Of a DNA stretch of 64,000 bases, positions 34,380-42,381 are shown piece after piece (position 1 is the stretch's first letter; each line of letters starts with the position of its first letter). The DNA is from Chitinimonas arctica. GTDB taxonomy: Bacteria; Pseudomonadota; Gammaproteobacteria; Burkholderiales; Chitinimonadaceae. Under the pieces are notes generated by a model. The model was not told the DNA's origin. It searched no databases and saw only the letters and a list, made by a program, of their open reading frames with translations. The translations under genes and the position numbers were made by a program. Location of the stretch: contig NZ_CP041730.1 in assembly GCF_007431345.1 (NCBI RefSeq), forward strand, positions 930,001 to 994,000. Direction: 5' to 3'.

Positions 34380-34544
34380 ATGAAACAAGACAGCCAACCA
34401 GTCCACAAGGGGCTGATTGACTCGCTTGTGCGCTTATCGTGTGAAGCGCGGCACCCTCAGCCTTTCGGTGGCTGGGCAACGCGTCCGGTGATCTCGCGCC
34501 ACCGGCTGGCGCTTTCCACATGTCTGCTACCTCATCTGCGCTAA
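34380..34544 (+). CDS. Possible small ORF antisense to the PL leader
   Basis: 54 codons with GGAGG seven bases before ATG. The product (MKQDSQPVHKGLIDSLVRLS, then a basic His/Arg tail) matches nothing I know. It lies in the ~580-base PL leader on the opposite strand; the strong ribosome site is the only support. Confidence 0.25.
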   Translation: MKQDSQPVHKGLIDSLVRLSCEARHPQPFGGWATRPVISRHRLALSTCLLPHLR

Positions 34545-34704
34545 GGGCGTGATACCCATCTACCCGCCGGCCCGCTCTTGCGCTTCCGGCTGTGCATCGC
34601 ATCGGTTTGAGACCGTGGCGTGATTTCCTGCTGCGTTGTTAAAGATCGGGCGGCGCTAGGCCTCTGGAGCCGGTGACGTGGCATGCATCGGCTCGATAGA
34701 GTGA

Positions 34705-34733
34705 ACTGTAAGCGTACTTACATTTTGATGCAA
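34705..34733 (-). promoter_or_regulatory. Leftward early promoter PL with CI/Cro operator
   Basis: On the minus strand TTGCAT (-35, 34733-34728), 17 bases, TACAGT (-10, 34710-34705). The spacer and -10 overlap a perfect palindrome GTAAG-CGTA-CTTAC (34708-34721). Three more GTAAG/ATAAG half-sites follow to the right within 50 bases (34741, 34753, 34764). The long leader to the first gene contains the tL-like terminator. Confidence 0.75.
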
Positions 34734-34818
34734 GTGATTTGTAAGTTAGTGGTATAAGCGGTCTGTAAGTAAATATTGCCATGCCTAGGTACGCTGCCGA
34801 CTGAGCTGAACGAGCAAC

Positions 34819-34842
34819 AAAAAGCCCGCCAAAAGGGCGGGC
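34819..34842 (-). terminator. Terminator of the repressor gene
   Basis: On the minus strand GCCCGCC, loop CTTTTG-type centre and GGCGGGC are followed by TTTTTG. It lies about 50 bases after the repressor stop. Confidence 0.8.
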
Positions 34843-34892
34843 TGCTGAGTTAGGAAGTGGGATCGTTGCCCGCCAAGATAGGCGGATGGGGG

Positions 34893-35609
34893 CTATATGT
34901 CGTTTTGCACCTGTACTGCTCGTCCGAGGATGCGCAATGCATCCCCGTTGCCTTTATTGACATGCCAGTCTGGATGTCGAATCTTGTCTGGATTGTCCGA
35001 ACTGATTCGGACCGAGCCATCGGCTTCCATGAAGATGCGCTTGATATAGAACTGGCCCTGGTAATCGATGGCGTACACATTGCCATTCCGAGCATTGACA
35101 TCGGCCGTATTGATGGTCACCGAGGCGCAGTCTTGCACTGCGGGCGACATGCTGTCCCCGTCTGCCATGATAGTGACCAACTTGGTTGGGTCAAAGCCCT
35201 TACGGTTACACCAGCCCTTACGGAACCGGTTGGGCGTGCCTTTGGTATCTATTTCCCACTGAAGCCGGCCACCGCCGGCAGAAGCTTTTAACGTCAATCT
35301 CGCTACTTCCACTTCGTCTTCTTCTAAAGGATCCCCGTCTTCAAAGGTACGGATGGGGCGTGGTTCCGTACTGATATTGCCTTGCCCATGTGGGGAGCGC
35401 TCCCCCTTGCCGGTCGCCAGCCAAATCGGGTGCACATTCAAGTGCATGGCGGCCTTCAGCAGGTTCTCCCCTTTGATGGACTTGGTTGCGCCTGTACACC
35501 AGCCATTGACTGCAACTGATGAGACGCCGATTCGTCGGGCTAACTCGGACTGGTCCAGCCCTGCGAGTAGCAGGGCTTCGGAAATCCGATCTTTAAGTAG
35601 AGTGCTCAT
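34893..35609 (-). CDS. CI/LexA-type prophage repressor
   Basis: 238 residues from the ATG at 35609; upstream in-frame codons lie inside the operator region. The N-terminal HTH is LDQSELARRIGVSSVAVNGW. The self-cleavage site Ala-Gly is in LKASAGGGRL (~115). The S24 peptidase dyad is Ser in DGDSMSPAV and Lys in YIKRIF. DNA damage with RecA should trigger self-cleavage and induction. It is transcribed from PRM and sits between the two operator regions, as in lambda. Confidence 0.93.
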   Translation of the reverse strand: MSTLLKDRISEALLLAGLDQSELARRIGVSSVAVNGWCTGATKSIKGENLLKAAMHLNVHPIWLATGKGERSPHGQGNISTEPRPIRTFEDGDPLEEDEVEVARLTLKASAGGGRLQWEIDTKGTPNRFRKGWCNRKGFDPTKLVTIMADGDSMSPAVQDCASVTINTADVNARNGNVYAIDYQGQFYIKRIFMEADGSVRISSDNPDKIRHPDWHVNKGNGDALRILGRAVQVQNDI

Positions 35610-35623
35610 ATAAGCAAGCTTAC
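35610..35623. promoter_or_regulatory. CI/Cro operator overlapping the repressor leader
   Basis: ATAAG-CAAG-CTTAC, the same palindrome as in PL with one base changed. It abuts the repressor start codon, so occupancy would block repressor transcription or translation initiation: a candidate site for Cro action or autorepression. Confidence 0.65.
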
Positions 35624-35643
35624 CAAGTAATTTCAATTTTGTG

Positions 35644-35672
35644 CTTATACATACTTTGACTATACGTGTAAA
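35644..35672 (-). promoter_or_regulatory. Repressor-maintenance promoter PRM
   Basis: On the minus strand TTTACA (-35, 35672-35667), 17 bases, TATAAG (-10, 35649-35644). Its -35 lies within the operator at 35668, and its spacer overlaps the -35 of the rightward promoter, giving mutually interfering divergent promoters. Confidence 0.6.
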
Positions 35673-35684
35673 TTCACTTATAGT
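35656..35684 (+). promoter_or_regulatory. Rightward early promoter PR with operator
   Basis: TTGACT (-35, 35656-35661), 17 bases, TATAGT (-10, 35679-35684): nearly consensus. The operator GTAAA-TTCA-CTTAT (35668-35681) fills the spacer and -10. Transcription should start at ~35691, which is the A of the cro ATG. Confidence 0.75.
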
Positions 35685-35690
35685 TACGTC

Positions 35691-35885
35691 ATGAAAAAAG
35701 CATTCGTCTTCTCTCTCCTTGGTGGCGCCTCTCAAACAGCCCGGACCTTGGGCATCTCACAGCCTGCCGTGACGCAGTGGTCCGAAGACATCCCTGACTC
35801 GGCCATCGGGCGCATTGCCCGGCTACGACCTGACGTACTGCGCGGGTGGTGGAAAGCAGAGCGCAAGGTGCGTCAGGTCGCATAA
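35691..35885 (+). CDS. cro: Cro-like repressor
   Basis: 64 residues. The HTH is ASQTARTLGISQPAVTQWSE, typical of YdaS/Cro proteins, followed by a short IPDSAIGRIARLRPDVL helix. It is divergent from the CI-like repressor and driven by PR. No ribosome-binding site precedes the ATG and the predicted transcript start coincides with it, so it may be translated as a leaderless mRNA. Confidence 0.85.
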   Translation: MKKAFVFSLLGGASQTARTLGISQPAVTQWSEDIPDSAIGRIARLRPDVLRGWWKAERKVRQVA

Positions 35886-36052
35886 GTCCGCGCACTTACT
35901 CTGGGGCCGGCTTTCGCCGCTCCAAGCCATACGCCGCAGTGTAGGGCGTACTCCCCAAACAAAATACGTTCGAGGTAACCCGCGCATGAACATTTAACGG
36001 TGCCGCCTTAGGTGAGCGGATTGAGGTGCTGCTGGTACGCAGCAGAAAAGGT

Positions 36053-36091
36053 AAAGCCCCGCAGGCGTTAGCGCGCCTAGGTGCGGGGCTT
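36053..36091 (+). terminator. Strong hairpin between cro and the replication genes (tR1-like)
   Basis: AAAGCCCCGC and GCGGGGCTT form a 9-bp stem around an inner palindromic loop (GGCGTTAGCGCGCC). No T-run follows (CATGTT), so it may be a Rho-assisted or pausing site. Its position equals tR1 in lambdoid phages. Confidence 0.45.
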
Positions 36092-36118
36092 CATGTTCGA
36101 GCAAGAACGAAGGAAATT

Positions 36119-36334
36119 ATGAATCAACTTAAGCAATTGCACCAGCGTATCGCCGACTGGCTGCGCGAACGCCGTATCGACCGCTTCCGTGCGTTGATGG
36201 CAGCCGCCTATACCGCTGGCGACATCGTGGCTGCTCGCCGCGTACAAAGCCGCTTCCTGGGCGAAATCCGGGCGCGCTCGCCTGAACAGCGTCAGCGCAT
36301 GGCTGCGTTTTGGGCGGAAAGGATCGCACGATGA
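36119..36334 (+). CDS. Small basic prophage protein of unknown function
   Basis: 71 residues with AAGGA six bases before ATG. Almost entirely helical and Arg-rich (LHQRIADWLRERRIDRFRAL, RSPEQRQRMAAFWAERI). It lies where lambda has cII but lacks a clear CII helix-turn-helix. Its stop overlaps the next start (ATGA). Confidence 0.6.
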   Translation: MNQLKQLHQRIADWLRERRIDRFRALMAAAYTAGDIVAARRVQSRFLGEIRARSPEQRQRMAAFWAERIAR

Positions 36335-37161
36335 GCAGCGTTGTTCGCCTGGTCGATTACCGCGCTGCCAAGGCCGTTGTGCCGGTGGAGGAGACTCGCA
36401 TTCAGCATAGCTTTGTCGCCATCCCGACTGCGGTCGAGGATGCCCTGTTGCGCTCGCCTTTGAGCAAGCAGCAGGAGCGGGTATTCCGCGCCATCCTGCG
36501 CAAGACCGTGGGCTACAACAAGGCTTCGGATTTCATCGCCACCACCCAGCTGGCCGAGATGGTCGCCATGGACGAAGGCGACGTTCGGCGTGCCCTGATG
36601 ACCCTGGAATCCATGGGTTTGATCGTGCGCGGCCAACGTCGTGCGATTGGTACCGAAATCGCGCCAAACCTTGATATATCGGGCTGGAATCTCGTTCGTG
36701 GGGAATCGCCACGTTCTATCCAGAAATCCCCACGTTCGTGTGAAATTCCCACGTCTATTCGTGGTGAATTCCCCCCCACAATAGACAACTCCAAAAGACA
36801 AGAAGAACCCCCTGTAGTCCCCCAGGCCAAAAAATCGCCCCGAGCCAAGCGGACCGAGCAGACGATGCGTGCCTGGTTGGAGACGACCAAGGCTGCTGGC
36901 GAGACGCCGATTCCTGAAGGCGACTCGGTGTTCCAGTACGCCGAGCAGGCTGGCATCCCGAGAGACTTCCTGCGTCTCTGCTGGTGCGAATTCCGTGACC
37001 GTCACTCGGACGGCGTGAAGACCTACAAGGACTGGCGTGCTGCCTTCCGGCTGTGCGTTCGTGCTGACTGGTACCGGCTGTGGGCGGAGAACCAGCAGGG
37101 TGAGAAGTACCTGACGACCGCCGGCAAGCAAGCGGCTGCCGTGCATGGGGTGGGCGAATGA
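36331..37161 (+). CDS. Phage replication initiator, O-protein-like
   Basis: 276 residues from the ATG at 36331, overlapping the previous stop. An N-terminal winged-helix region matches phage replication O proteins: FVAIPTAVEDALLRSPLSKQ, RKTVGYNKASDFIATTQLAE and ALMTLESMGLIVRGQR. The middle is Ser/Pro-rich with short repeats of the type SPRS. In lambda the origin lies inside O; a similar iteron-like run is suggested by the repeated CACGTTC/CACGTCT motifs at 36708-36760 (ori candidate). The next gene, a DnaB helicase, would be loaded here. Confidence 0.8.
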   Translation: MSSVVRLVDYRAAKAVVPVEETRIQHSFVAIPTAVEDALLRSPLSKQQERVFRAILRKTVGYNKASDFIATTQLAEMVAMDEGDVRRALMTLESMGLIVRGQRRAIGTEIAPNLDISGWNLVRGESPRSIQKSPRSCEIPTSIRGEFPPTIDNSKRQEEPPVVPQAKKSPRAKRTEQTMRAWLETTKAAGETPIPEGDSVFQYAEQAGIPRDFLRLCWCEFRDRHSDGVKTYKDWRAAFRLCVRADWYRLWAENQQGEKYLTTAGKQAAAVHGVGE

Positions 37162-38552
37162 GCGACATGACCCTTCCCCCGCTGCCGGTGCTGTTCAGCG
37201 AACACGCCGAGACCGCGCTGATCGCTGGCCTGCTGATCGACAGCTACGCCCTGGACAACCTTGCCGACCAGCTGCTGCCGCGCCATTTCTTCCTGCCGGA
37301 ATGCGCCCTGGTCTACTCGGTCATGCTGGGCCTGTTCCACGACAACCGCCCCATCGATGTGGTGACCGTGGCGGAAGTGCTGGAACGGCGCGGCGAACTC
37401 GATGACCTGGGCGGTCTGGCTTGGTTTTCCTCGCTGGTGCGCAACTCGGTCGGCTCCGCGAACGTGAAGCACTACGCCGAGATCATCGTCGAGAAGGCGA
37501 TGATGCGTGGTGGCATCTCGGCCGCGTCCTCGCTGGTTGAACGGCTGGAAGCGGGCGACTGGGAGCATTCGCCGACCGAAGTGCTGCAAAGCGTGGCGGC
37601 ACAGATCGAATCGCTGGCGGATACCGACGCTAGCGATGCCGACACCCTGACCGCCACCCAGGTAGCCCACAGTGCCGTGCTGGAAATCCAGGCGATTCTG
37701 GAGGCTGGTGACAAACCCCGTGGTGTGCAGACTGGTTTGAGCGAACTGGATGCCGCGCTCGGTGGTGGCTTCCGTGCTGGCGATCTGGTGATCCTTGCGG
37801 GCCGGCCTGGTATGGGCAAGACCGTGCTGGCGATGAACATCGCAGAGCGCCTTGCCGAACGTGCCCCGGTAGCGGTCTTCAGCATGGAGATGGGCCGCGA
37901 ACAACTGGGCATGCGCCAGATCGCCAGCCTAGGCAGCGTGAACCTTGGCGGGCTGATGCGCGCTGAGCTGACCGAGGACGAGCAGCACTGCATGGTGGCC
38001 GCGTTGGGCAAGATCGACACGCTGAAGCTGGAGATCGATTTCCGGCCTGCGCTGACAGTTGCCCAGGTGCGCGCCAAGTGCCGCAAGTTGCATCGCAAGC
38101 ACGGCAGTCTCGGCCTCATCGTGGTGGATTACCTGCAATTGATGCAGCACCCCGGCACTGAAAACCGCGTGAACGAGATCACCAAGATCAGCGGCGGCCT
38201 CAAGGCCCTGGCGAAGGAGATGCAATGCCCGGTGATCGCGCTATCCCAGCTGTCGCGCAAGGTGGAAGAGCGCATGGACAAGCATCCGCAGATGGCCGAT
38301 CTGCGCGAGTCCGGTTCCATCGAGCAGGACGCCGACACAATCCTGTTCGCCTATCGCGATGAGTACTACCAGCCGGACTCGCCCTACAAGGGAGTGGCGG
38401 AAATCGGTATCGCGAAGCAGCGCATGGGCGAGTCGGGCAAGTGGGTGCGGGCGGTGTTCGAAGGTCATTACAGCCGCTTCCGCAATCTGGCGCCGGGCTG
38501 GAGCGCACCGGCGCAACCCAAGCCAGCCGCACGTAAGGGGGGCTTCGCATGA
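37158..38552 (+). CDS. DnaB-type replicative helicase of the prophage
   Basis: 464 residues. The N-terminal helical domain (EHAETALIAGLLIDSYALD) is followed by the RecA-like core with Walker A AGRPGMGKTVLAMNIAERLA, FSMEMGREQLGMR, Walker B LIVVDYLQLM and the arginine-finger region SGSIEQDADTILFAYRDEYY. It overlaps the preceding O-like gene by four bases. The phage therefore brings its own helicase rather than a loader, as P22 gene 12 does. Confidence 0.95.
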   Translation: MSDMTLPPLPVLFSEHAETALIAGLLIDSYALDNLADQLLPRHFFLPECALVYSVMLGLFHDNRPIDVVTVAEVLERRGELDDLGGLAWFSSLVRNSVGSANVKHYAEIIVEKAMMRGGISAASSLVERLEAGDWEHSPTEVLQSVAAQIESLADTDASDADTLTATQVAHSAVLEIQAILEAGDKPRGVQTGLSELDAALGGGFRAGDLVILAGRPGMGKTVLAMNIAERLAERAPVAVFSMEMGREQLGMRQIASLGSVNLGGLMRAELTEDEQHCMVAALGKIDTLKLEIDFRPALTVAQVRAKCRKLHRKHGSLGLIVVDYLQLMQHPGTENRVNEITKISGGLKALAKEMQCPVIALSQLSRKVEERMDKHPQMADLRESGSIEQDADTILFAYRDEYYQPDSPYKGVAEIGIAKQRMGESGKWVRAVFEGHYSRFRNLAPGWSAPAQPKPAARKGGFA

Positions 38553-38980
38553 GCGACCGGATGGCATACCGCGTACCGACCGAAGCCGCATTGCGCCCGA
38601 TCATGCTGCGGGTGTGGCAACAGGTGAAGGGACTGGTTGATGCTGGCGTGGTGGCCCGCCTGCGGGTAGAGGCCGGCGACGCCCGCAGCAGCGAGCAAAA
38701 CGAAAAGATGTGGGCCATGTTGGCCGACATTGCCCGCCAGGTGGAATGGTACGGCCAGTGGCTAACCGCCGAGGAGTGGAAGCACGTCTTTTCGGCAGCC
38801 CTGGAAAAGCAGCGTGTCGTACCTGCCCTGGAGGGCGGCGGCTTCGTCGTCCTGGGCGTGTCAACCCGTCGCCAATCGAAGCGCTGGTTCAGCGATATGT
38901 TCGAGCTGATGTACGCCTTTGGGGCCGAGCGCGATGTGCGCTGGTCCGCACCGGTCTGGATGCAGGAGGTCGGCCGATGA
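38549..38980 (+). CDS. ninB: NinB-like recombination protein
   Basis: 143 residues. RSSEQNEKMWAMLADIARQV, LTAEEWKHVFSAALEKQRVV and PALEGGGFVVLGVSTRRQSK are the NinB/Orf signature blocks. Lambda Orf helps load recombinase on SSB-coated DNA. Start overlaps the helicase stop. Confidence 0.9.
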   Translation: MSDRMAYRVPTEAALRPIMLRVWQQVKGLVDAGVVARLRVEAGDARSSEQNEKMWAMLADIARQVEWYGQWLTAEEWKHVFSAALEKQRVVPALEGGGFVVLGVSTRRQSKRWFSDMFELMYAFGAERDVRWSAPVWMQEVGR

Positions 38981-39285
38981 GCATCCACAGCAGGAAACTG
39001 CGCGGCAGTGCCCAGGGCGAAGACTGCACCTTCCAGATCGCAGGCGTATGCCAGGGGCGCACCGATACCGTGGTGTTGTGCCATCTGCCGGATGAAAGCC
39101 ATGGCATGGGGCTGAAAGCGGACGACATCAGCGCCGCATTCGGCTGCTGGGAATGCCATGACGCCGTCGACGGCCGGGTACGGCATGCCTTCGCGCCGGG
39201 TGAGAAGGACTGGTATCTACGCCGCGCCCAAAGCCGGACCTTGCGCCGCTGGGTAGCGCTTGGACTGGTCAAGGTGGCCGGATGA
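38977..39285 (+). CDS. DUF1364-like HNH-type phage protein
   Basis: 102 residues. MSIHSRKLRGSAQGEDCTFQ, then a Cys/His pattern CTFQIAGVCQ...CHLPDES...CWECHDAVDGR matches DUF1364/YbcO-type proteins of nin regions, which are small Cys/His metal-binding nuclease-like proteins; E. coli YbcO is a structurally known member. Start overlaps ninB (ATGA). Confidence 0.8.
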   Translation: MSIHSRKLRGSAQGEDCTFQIAGVCQGRTDTVVLCHLPDESHGMGLKADDISAAFGCWECHDAVDGRVRHAFAPGEKDWYLRRAQSRTLRRWVALGLVKVAG

Positions 39286-39497
39286 GTCCGGATTGCCGTC
39301 GCTGCGCCGAACTATCGGCCTTCGCCAATTGCGGCGCCATCCTGCGTGGTCGGGTGCATAGGGCGGATGGCACGCCCTATATGCCTGGCTCGCTCACTGG
39401 CCCGCCGAATCCGACCGCCTGGGCAGCCCGGTGCGGCGCCTTCACTGAAACGGGCTATGCGGTCAGCCTCCCGAAAATGGGGCCGCAATGGGCATGA
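39282..39497 (+). CDS. Small Cys-containing nin-region protein
   Basis: 71 residues: PDCRRCAELSAFANC with a CxxC pair, and a Pro/Gly-rich middle. Start overlaps the DUF1364-like stop (ATGA) and the end overlaps rusA. Unknown family; tight coupling supports it as a gene. Confidence 0.55.
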   Translation: MSPDCRRCAELSAFANCGAILRGRVHRADGTPYMPGSLTGPPNPTAWAARCGAFTETGYAVSLPKMGPQWA

Positions 39498-39961
39498 ACC
39501 CGATAATTACAGAAAGCAATATGGATCTAAAGACACTGAGTTTTACTGTACCCGGCGAGCCACAAGGCAAAGGCCGCGGTCGTATCGTGCGCTGGGGTAA
39601 CAAGGCCGGGATCAAGACCCCGGAGAAGACTGTCGCCTATGAGGGCTTGGTCGCCCACACCGCTTCGCAGGCTATGAATGGCGCTGCGCCCCTGGACGGC
39701 GCTGTCGTAGTAACCATGCACATTACCGTCTCGGTACCGCGTTCCTGGTCCAAGCGGCGCCGCGAGCATGCCCTCGCTGGCCGCGTGCTGCCGACCGCCA
39801 AGCCCGATATCGACAACGTCGAAAAGGCGATCTTCGACGGGCTGAACGACGTGGCCTGGCGCGATGACGTGCAGGTGGTCGACGTGTGCAAACAGAAGCG
39901 CTATGGCGAGCTGCCCGGTGTGGCCGTCTCCATCCAGGCGCTGGAAGTGGAGGCAGCATGA
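39488..39961 (+). CDS. rusA: RusA-like Holliday-junction resolvase
   Basis: 157 residues from the ATG at 39488; an in-frame ATG at 39521 (MDLKTLSFTVPGEPQGKGRG) may be the true start. The catalytic motif is TAKPDIDNVEKAIFDGLNDV with the RusA Asp residues, followed by WRDDVQVV. RusA resolves four-way junctions and fits the recombination genes of this prophage. Its stop overlaps the next gene. Confidence 0.9.
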   Translation: MGMNPIITESNMDLKTLSFTVPGEPQGKGRGRIVRWGNKAGIKTPEKTVAYEGLVAHTASQAMNGAAPLDGAVVVTMHITVSVPRSWSKRRREHALAGRVLPTAKPDIDNVEKAIFDGLNDVAWRDDVQVVDVCKQKRYGELPGVAVSIQALEVEAA

Positions 39962-40176
39962 TGACTCCGCATAAGGCTGTCCGTAGCAGCCTGGCTAGCC
40001 ATGCCGCGACTGGCCCGGCCGGCGATGCCGAGCTGAAGCAACTGCGCGCTGCCGCCTGGCACAAGCAAGGTGTCGTCGTGGTGCGATTGGACGATATCCG
40101 GGATGACTGGGACCGGCTGCACCTGGCGAACATCGCCACCCAACTTTATGGACAACGCAACAAGGAGGCCCGCTGA
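39958..40176 (+). CDS. Small nin-region protein of unknown function
   Basis: 72 residues starting at tandem ATGs, overlapping rusA. Basic N-terminus (MMTPHKAVRSSLASHA), then VVVVRLDDIRDDWDRLHLAN. The stop overlaps the next start region by one base. No family recognised. Confidence 0.5.
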   Translation: MMTPHKAVRSSLASHAATGPAGDAELKQLRAAAWHKQGVVVVRLDDIRDDWDRLHLANIATQLYGQRNKEAR

Positions 40177-40802
40177 TGGCAATTTTTAAGAGCGTGCCGC
40201 AAGCACTGCATTTCGCCTACACCATCCAGGCTTACGAGATTGGCGCCGAAAGCGCCATGACCAAAGCACTGCGTCGCATCATGATGGATCTGGGTATCTG
40301 GGAAGAGCCCGGCGCGACGAACGCCTCGGTAGATTTCAGTGGTCTGGACCGTATCGAGGTGCGTGCGCAATGCGCCATGATTCGCCAGATGGTGGACGAC
40401 CATCTCCCCTGGGCAGAGCGCTGCGCCATCGTGGCCCGCTATGAGCCGGCCGAGCGCGTCGAAGAAAACGGCAAGCGCCGCTTCCTGTTCTCGCCGGTTC
40501 GCTATGAGGCCATCCGGGCGCTATCTGAATACCTGGCACCCTCATTCGGCCGCTACAACCGCGACACCATCGATCTCATCGTCGCGCGAGTGTCAGATCG
40601 TCGGGTGGTGGAAGGCAGCTATCGCGAGGTGGCAGCTAAGCTGGGGATGGCGCATACAACCTTCGCGGATGTCTACAAGCGGGTACGTGGGCGGGTGGTG
40701 GAGTTGGAGAACCAGGCCATGGAGCGGCTCTACGAGCACTTAACGCCGGATGTGGTATCGCTCGATCTTTCGCTGTCGGGGAGTACAGTATATGTAGTCT
40801 GA
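40176..40802 (+). CDS. Q-position protein, probable late antiterminator-like
   Basis: 208 residues. Start block KSVPQALHFAYTIQAYEIGA, later DDHLPWAERCAIVARYEPA and a C-terminal HTH-like segment EGSYREVAAKLGMAHTTFADVYKRV. Proteins with this layout lie at the end of the nin region in betaproteobacterial prophages where Q would be. The DNA- or sigma-binding function is inferred from position and HTH. After it all late phage genes are missing. Confidence 0.6.
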   Translation: MAIFKSVPQALHFAYTIQAYEIGAESAMTKALRRIMMDLGIWEEPGATNASVDFSGLDRIEVRAQCAMIRQMVDDHLPWAERCAIVARYEPAERVEENGKRRFLFSPVRYEAIRALSEYLAPSFGRYNRDTIDLIVARVSDRRVVEGSYREVAAKLGMAHTTFADVYKRVRGRVVELENQAMERLYEHLTPDVVSLDLSLSGSTVYVV

Positions 40803-41045
40803 ATTACCCACGCTCCCACCTATCAGCCAAAGATCCGAACGTTTGTCGCTCACGCCTTGAATTTTCTAAATCTTACTAGACACTCAGTTGTGTAGCTCTG
40901 CTGTTTGATGTTCAATAGCTTCCTGGATCGTGCTCTGGCACATTTTAGGAGTGTTTTCCGAAGGTAGGCACGTGCTCAGGTAGGCGAGGAAGGGGCGAGG
41001 ATAAGCGGCTTTGTATTACATTGAGAAATTTCACCTCCGCCCAGG

Positions 41046-41885
41046 ATGGACGAACAGAGTCAAACCATGAAAATTGAGCCCTCCCAGCGAGTGTTGTACG
41101 CCCACAATCCGCTTGCAGAGGTTGTGTGCCAAGCTAGATTCGAGAAGCTGCCCGATCTTTCCGAGGAGGAGGTCGAGGAGCTTAAAGCAGCGTTTACGGC
41201 TGCTGGCTATCCGACATGTACAGAAGAAATTTCATTTGGCTATATTCGACAACTTACGCCACACGAAGCCGCAGCAAAAGCTCCAGTGCCTCTTCCTGAG
41301 ACCCACATCTATCGTTTTAATTCACTAGACGGCGTATGGCGGATTTCCTTGTGCTCTGAATTTGTAGCACTCACATGCTATAAGTACTCAGGCTGGAGTG
41401 ATTATCTACCCCGAATTTTGAACGCCTGCCAAATATTTTTTGAAAGACACCCCGCCGCTTTACCACTAAGACTTGGCTTGCGTTATAAGGACGTGATTGA
41501 GCGCGGGCCAATCGGTTTGGAGGACGTTCCGTGGCACGAATTAATCCAACCGTTTCTGCTTGGGCCACTTTCTCCAAATGCATTAGCTGTCGGACAAATT
41601 GCATCTGATGAGGAAGTCGAAAATTTTTTATCGCAATCTTTATTAAAGCTGGACGGGGCAATGCTTTTACTTCAAAGTAGTGTGCTAGTGTCGGTAAATG
41701 GTCAAGATCGTGCGTTTTTAATTGACGCGGATTTTTATAAAGAAGAGAATTTGGATGTTGATGCATTTAAGAAAATAAGCGCATTGGAGTCTTTGTTGGA
41801 ATCATTGCACTCATATGCGGGCGCATTGTTTCGTCGAGCAATTACCGAAAGGTTGCATAATGCGCTCCGCCCTAGCACTATTTGA
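41046..41885 (+). CDS. TIGR04255-family protein
   Basis: 279 residues. The opening HNPLAEVVCQARFEKLPDLS matches the family's NPP-L-EVV start; later blocks are FNSLDGVWRISLCSEFVALT, the YSGWSDYLPRI segment and LPLRLGLRYKDVIER, and the end is a helix ending in FRRAITERLHNALRP. The family is sporadically distributed and of unknown function, and turns up on mobile elements and near toxin or defence genes. An in-frame ATG at 41067 is an alternative start. First of three overlapping or closely spaced genes. Confidence 0.75.
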   Translation: MDEQSQTMKIEPSQRVLYAHNPLAEVVCQARFEKLPDLSEEEVEELKAAFTAAGYPTCTEEISFGYIRQLTPHEAAAKAPVPLPETHIYRFNSLDGVWRISLCSEFVALTCYKYSGWSDYLPRILNACQIFFERHPAALPLRLGLRYKDVIERGPIGLEDVPWHELIQPFLLGPLSPNALAVGQIASDEEVENFLSQSLLKLDGAMLLLQSSVLVSVNGQDRAFLIDADFYKEENLDVDAFKKISALESLLESLHSYAGALFRRAITERLHNALRPSTI

Positions 41886-42372
41886 CACATGTTCTATGGA
41901 AGTGGAAAGTTCCACAGGACATAGCTATGAGCATCGCATGGTGCGGGGCCATCAGGAGCGAGTGTGCGGCCCAAAGACGAATCAATTGTACGGAAGCGCC
42001 TACCAATATGGCAGCTTTGGTGATATTCAGCAGGCGGCTATTATTATTGTCGAGAAAGCGTTAAAACTCGAGGCTGCACGAGAGCGGTGGCAGCGACTGG
42101 TGATGAACCCGGAAGCGGCTACAGATGTTGACTCACTCACTGAAACGGTTGAGGCTGGTCTGGAGTTTATTGCTGAATTTGGACCACAGAAGCTTGTGCT
42201 AACTACGCTTACTTCACAATGCGTGCAGGCAGAGCATTTAGCCGCACTCCTTCGAGCAACCTCCACGTGGAGTTGCGAAGTCATTGGCTGGAATGCAGCA
42301 TTGCAAGTGGCAAAAGGTGCGGCCGACTTAGCAGGCCTGGATCCAGCGGATGTACTTTTTGGAATGATTTGA
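41860..42372 (+). CDS. Unknown protein, middle gene of the TIGR04255 cassette
   Basis: 170 residues from the ATG at 41860 (GAAAGG upstream), overlapping the previous gene by 26 bases. No signal peptide. A polar first half (STGHSYEHRMVRGHQERVCG) is followed by long amphipathic helices (IIIVEKALKLEAARERWQRL; TVEAGLEFIAEFG). I recognise no domain. Tight coupling suggests a complex with the TIGR04255 protein or the next product. Confidence 0.6.
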   Translation: MRSALALFDTCSMEVESSTGHSYEHRMVRGHQERVCGPKTNQLYGSAYQYGSFGDIQQAAIIIVEKALKLEAARERWQRLVMNPEAATDVDSLTETVEAGLEFIAEFGPQKLVLTTLTSQCVQAEHLAALLRATSTWSCEVIGWNAALQVAKGAADLAGLDPADVLFGMI

Positions 42373-42381
42373 GGCTTTATT

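Noticed and set aside
34102..34602. N-terminal 167 codons of the long minus-strand frame ending at 33862
   Set aside because: They run through an intrinsic terminator and the PL leader; the TTG at 34101 with GGAG upstream is a better start.
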